Assembly: GCF_014764405.1 (NCBI RefSeq)
Contig: NZ_CP061725.1
Location: 1,736,001 to 1,800,000 of the forward strand
From: Micromonospora craniellae
GTDB lineage: Bacteria; Actinomycetota; Actinomycetes; Mycobacteriales; Micromonosporaceae
Direction: 5' to 3'
Length of the DNA: 64,000 bases
This document shows, one piece after another, positions 52,217 to 63,173 of this stretch (positions are counted from its first letter, which is position 1; every line of letters starts with the position of its first letter). The translations under genes were made by a program, and so were the position numbers. The notes beneath the pieces were generated by a model. It saw nothing but the letters and a program-made list of their open reading frames with translations. It was not told the origin of the DNA and searched no databases.

Positions 52217-55200
52217 GTGGCGACCTTTCAGTGCTCCTCGTGCGGCCAGGAGATCAAGCCGGCCGTCCGCTGCCCGCGCTGCGGCGCCCACCAGCCACAA
52301 TGGGCCGAGCACCTGGCGGACATCGAGCGGTCCATCGCGGAGATGAAGGCCCGCGAGGCCGCCATCGCCAGCGAGCAACGGCGACTCGCCTCGAAGATGC
52401 AGGCCGCGCTCTTCCAGCGGGACATCCTCGCGCACGCCGGCAACTCGGGTGACGAACGTCTCAAGCGGTCCGGTCGGTCGCACCGCGTGCTCCGCCGCCG
52501 GCCGTCGCGTACCGCCCCCGGCGACGACACCACCGCTGCGGCCTCGGCTCCCACGACCGACCGCACCACCCCGCCGCCCCGCCGGCAGCCCGCCGACCCC
52601 GCCACCGGACCGACGCGCACGCCACCGGCCGACGACAGCACGACGGCCCGTACGTCACCTGTCGACGGCGGACCGACGCGTAGGCCACCCGGCGACGGCA
52701 CCGGCGGGCCGGCCCGCAAGCAACCCGTCGACGGCAGGCGCAGGCCACCCGGCGACGGCAGCAGCCGGGCGACGCACGGCCCGGGCGGCGGGACCGCACC
52801 GCCACGGGTGCCCCGGCAGGGGGCCGGCTTCGGGGCGGACGACCCGCCGCCGGACGCACCGGTCTGGTTGGACGCCGACGACCCCGAGCACCCGCCGGAA
52901 GCCTCCTCGCGCGAGGTGCAGAACATCCCGCTCGGGCTCGGCGCGCTCCTGCTCGGAGTGGCCGCAGTGGTCTTCGCCGTGGTCGCGACCAGTTCGATGG
53001 ACGCGCTGACCCGGCTCGGCATCCTGCTGCTCGCCACCGTCCTCATGCTGCTCGCCCCGCCGGTGCTGGTCCGCCGTGGACTGACCTCCACCGCCGAGAC
53101 CATCGCCGCGGTGGGCCTGCTCCTGGTGCCACTGGCCGGGTACGCGCTCTGGACCGTCGACGCCATCGGTGCCGGTGGCGCCTCCGGCGCGGTCTTCGCC
53201 GGAGTGATCTTCGCGGTCGCCGCCGCCGTCTCCGTCGGGTACGCCGGATGGACCCGGCTGCGGGCGCCCCGCTTCGCCACGGTGCTGGCCGCTCAGCCGG
53301 TGGTGCCGCTGCTGGCGTACGACCGGATCAGCGGCCCGGTGGGCTGGGCGCTGGTGCTGACCGTGGTGGCCCTGCTCGATCTCTGGCTGGCCCGCTCCCC
53401 GGTCACTGTGGAGCAGCCGCTCACCGACGAGCCGACCCCGGCCCCGCCCGGCCGGACGAACCCGCCACGCCAACGGCAGGACGAAGGGCGGCCCGAGGGT
53501 GCGCCGGAGGAAGCCGGCGAGGTGCTGGACCCGACCGGCACCGGGCGTACCGCCCCGCCGACCCGGCCGGTACCCGGGCTGCGGGAGCTGACCTGGGTGC
53601 TGCACGGCGTCGCGGTCGCGGTCGCCATCGCGTACGCGGTGACCGCCCTGTTGCAGGCCACCACCGTGCCGGGCGCCACCGGGGCCGGTCTGGTGCTGCT
53701 GCTGGCCGCCACCGTCTGCCTGGCCGGGACGCTGGTGCTGCGGCGTCCACCGCTGCCCGACATCGGCGCGGGTGTGCTCACCCTCGCCGTCATCGGCGCC
53801 CTCGGCCGGATCGCCTCGGTGGCCCTGCCCGGCCGCGCCCTGCTGCTGATCGCGGCCGTCATCACGGTCACCGGCCTGGCCGTCCGGGCGGTGCCGGAGT
53901 CCGCCCGCCGTGGCCCGCAGCTCGCCTCCGCGATCGCGTTGACGGTCACCGGGGTGCTGGTCGCCGGCGGTGCCCTGCGTGCCGGGCTCGCCCCGATCCA
54001 GGCCGCCCTGCCGGCCTGGGCGGCGGACCTGGACCGGTACCCGGCCGAGCTGGCCGCCGCGGTCGGACCGGCCGCCTGGCAACTCGCCACCAGCGCCTTC
54101 CTGCTGACCGTTGCCGCCGTGCTGGCCCTGCCCCCGGAGATCCGCCGCGAGTTCGCGGTGACCGGTGCGGCGCTGACCGCGCTCGCCGTACCCGCCTCCT
54201 TCGGGCTGTCCTGGGCGTTGGCGCCCTGGCCGATGGTGCTGACCGCGATCGGGATCGGGGCGGTCGGCCTCTCCGCCCGTACCCCCCGGGCCGCCCTTGC
54301 GCACGCGGTGGCCGCCACCGCCGCCGGTCTGGCCGGTGCCGGTGCCGCCCTGGCCCGCCCGGCGTCGACCGCCGCCGTGCTGCTCGCCCTCGTGCTGGCC
54401 GGCATCCTGATCGCCGCCGCGCCCCGGATCCGGCTCGCCCCGGCGACGGCCGACACCGTCTCCGCCTGGGCCGCCGGTGGCGCAGCCTTCGCCCTGCCCG
54501 GAGCGGTCGCGGCCTTCGTCGCGGCGACCCTGCCCGCCGGCCCGGTACTCACCCCGGCCGCGCTGCGGGAGGTGACCGTGCCGGTGCTGGCGGCCAGTTT
54601 CCTCGCCGTCTGCGTCACCCTCGGCTACGCGGCCATCGTCCAGGTGTCCCAGCGGCATCTCCCGATGCCGTTGTCGGTGGGTACCGGCCTCGGCGCGCTG
54701 GTGGTCGCCGCCGCCGGCTTCGGCGCCCCGGGCGCCACCGTGGCCGATGCCTGGGTGAGTGCGCTGCTGCTGGTCTCCGCCGTGCTGATCTTCCTGGCCC
54801 CGTCGATCGACAGCGGCCGTCGCGCCGACGCCACGATGGACGGCTCCGACCTGGCCGCCGCAGCGGTCACTGCGGCGTTGGTCGCCACCCTGCTGCGGAT
54901 CGGCGCGGTGCTGGCACCGGGCGGCCAGCTCGCGGTCGCCGCCGCACTGGTCCTGGTGGTCTCGGTGGCCGCGCGGGCCATGCCGGAGCAGTGGCGGCGC
55001 GGACCGGTGCTCGGTCTCGCCGTCGGCGGGGTGCTGATCGGGCTGCTGGCCGGGTGGATGGCGCTGCGCGGTGGCGTGGGTGTGCTGGCCACCCCCGGGC
55101 CCATCTGGAACGGTGACCTCACCGGCTGGCCCGCCGCCCCGACCGGGGGTACGACGTGGCAGGGCCCGATCGCACTGCTGCTGCTCGCGCTGGCGGCCGG

Positions 55201-57382
55201 CATCCTGCTGCCGCCGCCCTGGAGGTACGACGTCTCCGGCGTGGCGGTGGTGCTCGCCACCATCGGCGCGCCCGCCGCGTTCAACCTGGGCTGGTGGTCA
55301 CCGGTGGTGATCGGTGCGATGGTCGCCGCCGTCCTCGGCATGGCCGCAGTCGCCTCCGTCGACCCCCGGGCCGGACTGTCCCGGATCACCGCCGCCGGGG
55401 TGGTGGCGCTGCACGCCGCCGGTGCCGGTCTGGTCCGGCCGTGGACGACCGCGCTGGCCCTGGCCAGCGTGGTGCTGATCGGCGCGGTCGTGGCGGCGCT
55501 CGCCCGGTCGATGGCGGAGCCGCTGGTCGACGACATCCACGTCGAGGGGATGCCGCCGCACCTGGCGCAGATCGGCGGCGCGGGCATCGGTGCCGCGCTG
55601 CTCGCGCTGCCAGGTGCCACAGCCGCCCTGGCCGTCGAGTTCGGCCACCCACCCGAAGTGGTGCTGACCGCCGGCCTGGCCGCGTCCAGTCTCGGGTTGG
55701 CCGCGACCGCCGCGGTCCGCCGCCAGGTGCCGCAGTACCTGCCCTGGGCGAGTGCCGGAGTGGTCGGCGGGGCGAGCGTGACCGCGCTGGCCGCCGTACC
55801 CATGCACCTGCCGGTCGGCGTGTACGCCGCCGCCGCAGCCCTGCTCGGGGTACTCGCCGAACTGGTCCGGGGAGCGACCGAACCGCCGGTCGGCGCGGCC
55901 CAGCCGGTCCGCCGGTGGACGGTCCTGCTGGACGGTGCCCTGCGCCGGCTGCCCGACGACGGCGTACGGCGTCGGTGGCGGGTCAGCCCTGCCGCCGGGG
56001 CACTGGCGGCCGCCGCCCTGCCGGTCATCCTGGCGCTGGTCTCGATCGCCCCGGCGCTGCTGGCCGCACTCGTCGACCCGCACGGCACGCTCAACCGCAT
56101 CTGGCAGGGGCCACCACCGGAACTGCTGAATCCGCCGCCGGCCGCGGTCAACCCCACCCATGTGCTCACCGCGCTGCTGCTCACCGTGACCGCGGCCCTG
56201 GCCGCCACCGGGTTCAGCGGCGGCCGGCGTACCCGTGCGGTGCCGGTGGTGCTGCCCGGCGCCGCGGTGACCCTGCTGATCGCCCCGGTCGCGCTCGGCA
56301 GCGGCTGGCCGGCGAGCACCCTCTCGGCGCTGGCCGTGTTCGCCATCTCGATGCTGGGGCTGGCCCTGACCCCGCCACCGTCCCTGGTGGAGCGGGCCCG
56401 CTCGATCCGGCTGGCCCGGGTCCTGGTGTTCGTGATCGGGCTGGCCGCCGGTGGGGCGGGTCTCGCCGGCAGCCTCGCCACCCGGGAGCTGACCCTGTTC
56501 ACCCTCGCCGGTGGGGTCGCGGTCGGAGTGGTCGCCGCCCTGTACGGCACCACCTCCCGGGCGCGCATCCTCGGCTGGCTGTTCGCCTCGTTCAAGGCAC
56601 AACTCCTGGTGCTCACCGCCGGACTGGTGGCCGGGCTCGCCCCGGTCTGGTCGGCGTTCGGCGTACTCGCCGTCGGTGCGGCCCTACAGGTCTTCGCGGC
56701 AGTCCTGCCCCGCTTCCGTCGCCCCGAGGCGCGGCGCGAGGCGGCGACGGTGGAGTGGAGCGGGTACGCCGCCGCGCTCATCGCGCTGGCGCTGGCCTTC
56801 GACTCGCCCCGGCACATCGCCGCCCTGCTGGCCGCCTGGGGCGCGGTCCTCGGGCTCGCCGCCATCCGGCCAGGTCGCCGGCCGGTGGAACGCCGCATCC
56901 TGTTCTGGGGTGTGGTGGTCTGCGAGATCACCGCCTGGTGGATCCTGATGTGGGTCGCCGACGTGGCGCTGCCCGAGGCGTACACGCTGCCGTTCGCGGC
57001 GTTGGCGCTGCTGGTCGGCGTGCTGGAGGTGCGGCAGCGGGCCGACCTGAGCAGCTGGGTGGCGTACGGGCCGGCGCTGGTCGCCGCCTTCGTGCCCACC
57101 CTGGCGATCGTGCTGGCCACCGACTCCAGCACGCTGCGGCAGGTGCTGCTGCTGCTCGGTGCGGTGGCGGTGCTGGTCTTCGGCTCCATGACCCGTCAGC
57201 AGGCACCGGTGATCGTCGGCGCGGTGGTCACCGCCATCGCCGCCGTGCACGCCCTGTTCAGCCTCGGGCCGTGGCTGGTGCTGATCCCGGTCGGCATCCT
57301 GCTGCTCGTGCTCGGCGCCAGCAACGAGCGCCGCCGCCGCGCCCAGGAACGCCTCCAGACGGCTCTGCGCGGCATGCGGTGA
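52217..57382 (+). CDS. giant multi-spanning membrane protein with N-terminal zinc ribbon
   Basis: 1721-aa protein like the SCO7613 C-terminal-domain family. A zinc ribbon (C6, C9, C19, C22) opens it, then a short coiled coil (about 30-65), then about 160 disordered Pro/Thr/Arg-rich residues. From about residue 235 to the end there are dozens of hydrophobic helices, largely Ala/Leu/Val/Gly, in blocks of about ten helices that look internally repetitive (recurring VLAL/GAVGLSARTPRAALAHAVA-type units). No catalytic motif is seen. GTG start with GGAGGGG nearby. Full coding bias throughout. The role may be envelope-related scaffolding or transport; unknown. Confidence 0.88.
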   Translation: MATFQCSSCGQEIKPAVRCPRCGAHQPQWAEHLADIERSIAEMKAREAAIASEQRRLASKMQAALFQRDILAHAGNSGDERLKRSGRSHRVLRRRPSRTAPGDDTTAAASAPTTDRTTPPPRRQPADPATGPTRTPPADDSTTARTSPVDGGPTRRPPGDGTGGPARKQPVDGRRRPPGDGSSRATHGPGGGTAPPRVPRQGAGFGADDPPPDAPVWLDADDPEHPPEASSREVQNIPLGLGALLLGVAAVVFAVVATSSMDALTRLGILLLATVLMLLAPPVLVRRGLTSTAETIAAVGLLLVPLAGYALWTVDAIGAGGASGAVFAGVIFAVAAAVSVGYAGWTRLRAPRFATVLAAQPVVPLLAYDRISGPVGWALVLTVVALLDLWLARSPVTVEQPLTDEPTPAPPGRTNPPRQRQDEGRPEGAPEEAGEVLDPTGTGRTAPPTRPVPGLRELTWVLHGVAVAVAIAYAVTALLQATTVPGATGAGLVLLLAATVCLAGTLVLRRPPLPDIGAGVLTLAVIGALGRIASVALPGRALLLIAAVITVTGLAVRAVPESARRGPQLASAIALTVTGVLVAGGALRAGLAPIQAALPAWAADLDRYPAELAAAVGPAAWQLATSAFLLTVAAVLALPPEIRREFAVTGAALTALAVPASFGLSWALAPWPMVLTAIGIGAVGLSARTPRAALAHAVAATAAGLAGAGAALARPASTAAVLLALVLAGILIAAAPRIRLAPATADTVSAWAAGGAAFALPGAVAAFVAATLPAGPVLTPAALREVTVPVLAASFLAVCVTLGYAAIVQVSQRHLPMPLSVGTGLGALVVAAAGFGAPGATVADAWVSALLLVSAVLIFLAPSIDSGRRADATMDGSDLAAAAVTAALVATLLRIGAVLAPGGQLAVAAALVLVVSVAARAMPEQWRRGPVLGLAVGGVLIGLLAGWMALRGGVGVLATPGPIWNGDLTGWPAAPTGGTTWQGPIALLLLALAAGILLPPPWRYDVSGVAVVLATIGAPAAFNLGWWSPVVIGAMVAAVLGMAAVASVDPRAGLSRITAAGVVALHAAGAGLVRPWTTALALASVVLIGAVVAALARSMAEPLVDDIHVEGMPPHLAQIGGAGIGAALLALPGATAALAVEFGHPPEVVLTAGLAASSLGLAATAAVRRQVPQYLPWASAGVVGGASVTALAAVPMHLPVGVYAAAAALLGVLAELVRGATEPPVGAAQPVRRWTVLLDGALRRLPDDGVRRRWRVSPAAGALAAAALPVILALVSIAPALLAALVDPHGTLNRIWQGPPPELLNPPPAAVNPTHVLTALLLTVTAALAATGFSGGRRTRAVPVVLPGAAVTLLIAPVALGSGWPASTLSALAVFAISMLGLALTPPPSLVERARSIRLARVLVFVIGLAAGGAGLAGSLATRELTLFTLAGGVAVGVVAALYGTTSRARILGWLFASFKAQLLVLTAGLVAGLAPVWSAFGVLAVGAALQVFAAVLPRFRRPEARREAATVEWSGYAAALIALALAFDSPRHIAALLAAWGAVLGLAAIRPGRRPVERRILFWGVVVCEITAWWILMWVADVALPEAYTLPFAALALLVGVLEVRQRADLSSWVAYGPALVAAFVPTLAIVLATDSSTLRQVLLLLGAVAVLVFGSMTRQQAPVIVGAVVTAIAAVHALFSLGPWLVLIPVGILLLVLGASNERRRRAQERLQTALRGMR

Positions 57383-57391
57383 ACCTGAGAT

Positions 57392-57445
57392 GTAAGGAGG
57401 GGTCCCCTGCTAACGCCTCGTGTATAGCAGGGGACCCCTCCTAAC
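57392..57445. terminator. 21-bp hairpin, copy 2 of the dispersed repeat
   Basis: Left arm 57392-57412, 12-base loop ACGCCTCGTGTA, right arm 57425-57445. One arm mismatch; otherwise identical to the copy at 20554-20607, and the loop differs at two positions. It lies 9 bases after the giant protein gene and before convergent purE. Confidence 0.85.
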
Positions 57446-57480
57446 ACGGCTCTCTACACGAAGCACTGAACACGGCACCC

Positions 57481-57969
57481 CTACAGGGAGGCGCGCAGGG
57501 CGGCGTCCTTCTCCGCGACGAGCTGCTCCAGATCCGCCTGGTACGCCGACATCCGATCGACCAGCGCCGGGGCGCCGGTGCCCAGGATCCGCACGGCGAG
57601 CAGCCCGGCGTTGCGTGCGTTGCCGATCGACACGGTGGCCACCGGCACGCCCGCCGGCATCTGCACAATGGACAGCAGTGAATCCAGACCGTCGAGGTGC
57701 TTCAACGGCACCGGTACGCCGATCACCGGCAACGGCGTGACCGAGGCGATCATGCCGGGCAGGTGGGCGGCGCCACCGGCACCCGCGATGATCACCTTCA
57801 TGCCCCGACCAGCGGCGGCCCGTCCGTAGTCGATCATCTTCACCGGGGTGCGGTGCGCCGAGACCACCTCGACCTCGTACGGCACCTCGAACTCGGCGAG
57901 CACGTCGGCTGCCGCCCTCATGGTCGGCCAGTCCGAGTCGCTACCCATGATCACACCGACCGTGCTCAC
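57481..57969 (-). CDS. purE: N5-carboxyaminoimidazole ribonucleotide mutase
   Basis: 162-aa class I PurE, converting N5-CAIR to CAIR in purine synthesis. VGVIMGSDSDWPTMRAAADV, VVSAHRTPVKMIDYGRAA with the catalytic His, IIAGAGGAAHLPGMIASVTP and PVIGVPVPLKHLDGLDSLLS are all present. The GTG at 57969 follows GGGAG by six bases; an in-frame ATG 36 bases upstream is less likely. It follows purK after about 40 bases. Confidence 0.95.
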   Translation of the reverse strand: MSTVGVIMGSDSDWPTMRAAADVLAEFEVPYEVEVVSAHRTPVKMIDYGRAAAGRGMKVIIAGAGGAAHLPGMIASVTPLPVIGVPVPLKHLDGLDSLLSIVQMPAGVPVATVSIGNARNAGLLAVRILGTGAPALVDRMSAYQADLEQLVAEKDAALRASL

Positions 57970-58009
57970 GTCGTTCTCCCTCTCGTTCACGAACTGCGGG
58001 CCCACACGG

Positions 58010-59191
58010 TCACTCCGTACCGTCGCGGAGCCAGCGGACGGCCCGGGCGGCCCGGGCGCGTACCTCGTCCAGGTCGTCGCCGAGCACCGTGACGTGCCCG
58101 ATCTTGCGGCCGGGACGGACCTGCTTGCCGTACAGGTGCACCCGGGCGGTCGGTTCGGCGGCGAAGAGGTGGTGCAGCCGCTCGTCGATGGACATGCCGC
58201 CGGGCTCGCCGCCGAGCACGTTCGCCATCACGACCACCGGCGCGGTCAGCGCGGTGTCGCCCATCGGGTAGTCGAGCACCGCCCGCAGGTGCTGTTCGAA
58301 CTGCGACGTCCGGGTGCCCTCGATGGTCCAGTGCCCGGAGTTGTGCGGGCGCATCGCCAGCTCGTTGACCACGACGCGGCTGCCGCTCGGGGCCGCCGGA
58401 TCGGCCACCTCGAACAGCTCCACGGCGAGCAGGCCGACCACGCCGAGCGCGGTGGCCAGGTCGATGGCGAGCTGCTGCGCCGAGACCGCCAGCTCCTCGT
58501 CGAGGTCGGGTGCCGGTGCCAGCACCTCGACGCAGATACCGTCCCGCTGCACCGTCTCCACCACCGGATAGACGGCGACCTGACCGAACGGCGAGCGGGC
58601 CACCTGCACCGCCAGCTCCCGGCGCAACGCCACCCGCTCCTCGACGATGAGCGTGGTCCCGCCGTCGAGCAGGGTCCGCACCAGGTCGTCGGCGACGGCG
58701 GCGTCGGCCACCGGCCACACACCCCGGCCGTCGTACCCACCCCGGGCCGCCTTGAGCATCACCGGCCAGCCCACCTCGTCACCGAAGGCCACCACGTCGG
58801 CCGGGGTGGTGACGGGGCGCCAGGCCGGATTGGGCGCGCCGAGTGTGCCGAGCCGCTCCCGCATGACCTGCTTGTCCTGGGCGTGCACGAGTGCGTCGGC
58901 CGGCGGGAACAGCTTCACCCCCTCACCGGCGAGGGTGCGGATGTGGGCGGTGGGCACGTGCTCGTGGTCGAAGGTGACCACGTCGCAGCTCTTGGCGAAG
59001 GTGCGCAGCGCGGCCAGGTCGGTGTGGTCGCCGTACTGGACGTCGGCGGCGACCAGCGCCGCGCCGTCGTCCGGGGTGAGGGCGAGCACACGCAGCGACT
59101 GACCGAGAGCGATCGCGGCCTGGTGGGTCATCCGGGCCAACTGGCCGCCACCCACCATGCCGACAACAGGCAGACCGGTACGGGAATCCAT
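58010..59191 (-). CDS. purK: 5-(carboxyamino)imidazole ribonucleotide synthase
   Basis: 393-aa ATP-grasp enzyme converting AIR, bicarbonate and ATP to N5-CAIR, the substrate of PurE. VGMVGGGQLARMTHQAAIAL is the N-terminal signature; VVTFDHEHVPTAHIRTLAG, GWPVMLKAARGGYDGRGVWP (ATP-grasp), IVEERVALRRELAVQVARS and VNELAMRPHNSGHWTIEGTR follow. Full length, upstream of purE in one transcript. Lies about 50 bases after the DUF255 gene end, which is on the same strand upstream. Confidence 0.95.
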   Translation of the reverse strand: MDSRTGLPVVGMVGGGQLARMTHQAAIALGQSLRVLALTPDDGAALVAADVQYGDHTDLAALRTFAKSCDVVTFDHEHVPTAHIRTLAGEGVKLFPPADALVHAQDKQVMRERLGTLGAPNPAWRPVTTPADVVAFGDEVGWPVMLKAARGGYDGRGVWPVADAAVADDLVRTLLDGGTTLIVEERVALRRELAVQVARSPFGQVAVYPVVETVQRDGICVEVLAPAPDLDEELAVSAQQLAIDLATALGVVGLLAVELFEVADPAAPSGSRVVVNELAMRPHNSGHWTIEGTRTSQFEQHLRAVLDYPMGDTALTAPVVVMANVLGGEPGGMSIDERLHHLFAAEPTARVHLYGKQVRPGRKIGHVTVLGDDLDEVRARAARAVRWLRDGTE

Positions 59192-59244
59192 AGCGGCGCC
59201 AGCCTATCCGGGCCGGTCGGGGCGCCGGCCGGCGGTCACCGGTG

Positions 59245-61284
<2,040 letters not shown>

Positions 61285-61511
61285 CAGACGACCATATCCA
61301 GCCGCCGTGGTGGCGGCAGGGCCTCCTCCGGGTGCGGACGCCGTCCGCTAATCGTCCCATTGACATGAAGTCACCTCACCACGTAGCGTCAACTTATCGT
61401 CAGTCAAACATAAAGCGGTCCGACCGTGCAGTCGACGAAGACCTGCCGACGATCGGCCCTCCTCACCCGCCCTGCGCCCATCAGGCTCACGATCGCCCTT
61501 GGACGGACGTC

Positions 61512-63173
61512 ATGACCCATGCACAAGCCAGCGCACCTCCGGAAACCCCGTCCACCCCGCCGCCGGCCGTGGTCTCCAACGCCACCCGGCATCTCTGTGC
61601 AGGTGCATACCTCGACGAGCAGTTCCTGCGGACCAGCCTCAACCAGGTCTACCGCCAGGACCGCCGCTTGGTCGCCCCGTCGTACGGCTTCGATCTGGTC
61701 GCCGTGCTCGGACACTGCCTTCAGGCGCGCCGGCTCTTCACCATCAGGGACGCGGTGATCGTCGGCACCGTGGTGTTCAGCGCCTGCGTCGCACCTCCCG
61801 CATTCATGCTCACGCTCACCGTCCTGATCTCGCTCTACCTGACCACCTCGGCTCTGCGGCTCATCCAGGAGATCTCGCGAGAGTTACGCCAAGGCCGGTC
61901 CGCCAGCGCGGGCCTCATCATCGGGCGGGTCCTGCTCGTGATCTTCCGTCTGATGGTCGCCGGTGCGCTGCTCGTGCTGCTCGTGCCTGTCGCCCTCACC
62001 TTCGCCCTCGGCTCCGCGATCAGTGGAGCCTCCGACGCCACGACCGTCCCCGGCGCAACCGGAGCCGTCCTGCTGCTGATACTCGGGCTGATCCTCGCTC
62101 CACCGGTCGTCGCGAGTCTGGCCCGGCAGAACCGGCTCGATGCGTTCGCTCCCGGACTGACCCCCGCCCCGCCGTCCCGCTCGGCCCGCTTCGACGACAT
62201 CAAACGGCAGGAGAGCGGCAACACCGTCGTCTACTCCGGCTACCGGCCCTTCGTCGGCGCCGGGTATCCCTGGAAGAGCTGGGGTCTCGCGCAGCGGCTG
62301 GTCCGTGCCGCCAGCCCCCTACCGGAACTGGCACCGGAGGGTGAGCGGGAGTTCACCAGCGCCCCGTTCACCGCCGAGCAGTTGGTCGGCCACCTGCGCG
62401 ACGAACTCACGGCTCTGACCACAGAGCCCGCAGCGGAGCGGCAGATTCCCGGGCTGACCGTCAACGACCGGATATTCCTGGCCGGCACCGAGGTCGCACA
62501 GCTCGTGCCGTACACGCCCCCCGCACACGTTGCGGAGATCATCCGTAATCCGACCGGGCCGGCTCGTCACTACCTGGTATGTCAGGTGGTCTCCTGGCGG
62601 GGTGAACTGGTCACCACCGTGCACGTTCACGTGGCGGTGCAGGGGAAGTCGCTCTACATCGAGTTCACCTCGACGGCGCTGCCGCCCTGCGACGACCGCT
62701 ATCGAGTGGTCGACCAGGTTGGCGGCACCGGGCGGGAAGCGTACCTGCGGGCCGGCGTGTGGGGCTTGCTGGACGCCCCGACGACCATCGGTCGAGCCCC
62801 GGTCAACCTACTTCGCGTCGGCCTGGATGCCCTCCTCAGCGCCGACTGGATCCGATCCGACCGGAGCATACGTGTCGGCTACGACTACGGCGCCGCGGTG
62901 AGCGTCCGGGAAGCCGGTACCGCGCCAGACACTCGCAGCCACACCCAGACCCAAGAAATCGACAAATACCAGCGGATCATCGAGCGTCGACTACTGGCGG
63001 CCGTGCTCGACTTTCTCGACCGCCGGGGCGTGGACACGGTCGAGTACCGCCAACGGGCGCTCACTGTCCTCAACGCCGGTGCGGTGGTCACGAACGGCAC
63101 GTTGACGGTCCACGGAGACGTGAGCGCCACCCAGACCAACGGAGGACAGCCCGGCTCAGGAGGCGGTCGATGA
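61512..63173 (+). CDS. membrane protein ending in an amyloid-like motif (upstream member of a phosphorylase pair)
   Basis: 553-aa protein of no family I recognise. After 20 Pro-rich residues comes a small soluble domain (LNQVYRQDRRLVAPSYGFDL near residue 50), about five membrane helices between residues 80 and 203, and a soluble region of about 320 residues containing YSGYRPFVGAGYPWKSWGLA and HYLVCQVVSWRGELVTTVHV. Residues 521-541 (NAGAVVTNGTLTVHGDVSATQ) are Gly- and beta-rich, and the tail after that is GGQPGSGGGR. The same motif recurs at the start of the next gene, which overlaps this stop as ATGA. It is probably the membrane partner or effector of that protein. Start ATG at 61512; upstream in-frame codons look non-coding. 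Confidence 0.75.
   Translation: MTHAQASAPPETPSTPPPAVVSNATRHLCAGAYLDEQFLRTSLNQVYRQDRRLVAPSYGFDLVAVLGHCLQARRLFTIRDAVIVGTVVFSACVAPPAFMLTLTVLISLYLTTSALRLIQEISRELRQGRSASAGLIIGRVLLVIFRLMVAGALLVLLVPVALTFALGSAISGASDATTVPGATGAVLLLILGLILAPPVVASLARQNRLDAFAPGLTPAPPSRSARFDDIKRQESGNTVVYSGYRPFVGAGYPWKSWGLAQRLVRAASPLPELAPEGEREFTSAPFTAEQLVGHLRDELTALTTEPAAERQIPGLTVNDRIFLAGTEVAQLVPYTPPAHVAEIIRNPTGPARHYLVCQVVSWRGELVTTVHVHVAVQGKSLYIEFTSTALPPCDDRYRVVDQVGGTGREAYLRAGVWGLLDAPTTIGRAPVNLLRVGLDALLSADWIRSDRSIRVGYDYGAAVSVREAGTAPDTRSHTQTQEIDKYQRIIERRLLAAVLDFLDRRGVDTVEYRQRALTVLNAGAVVTNGTLTVHGDVSATQTNGGQPGSGGGR

Noticed and set aside
54625..57189. 854-codon open frame opposite the giant membrane protein gene
   Set aside because: Ser/Thr/Arg/Pro-rich with no domain; the plus-strand frame has clear hydrophobic periodicity and codon bias.
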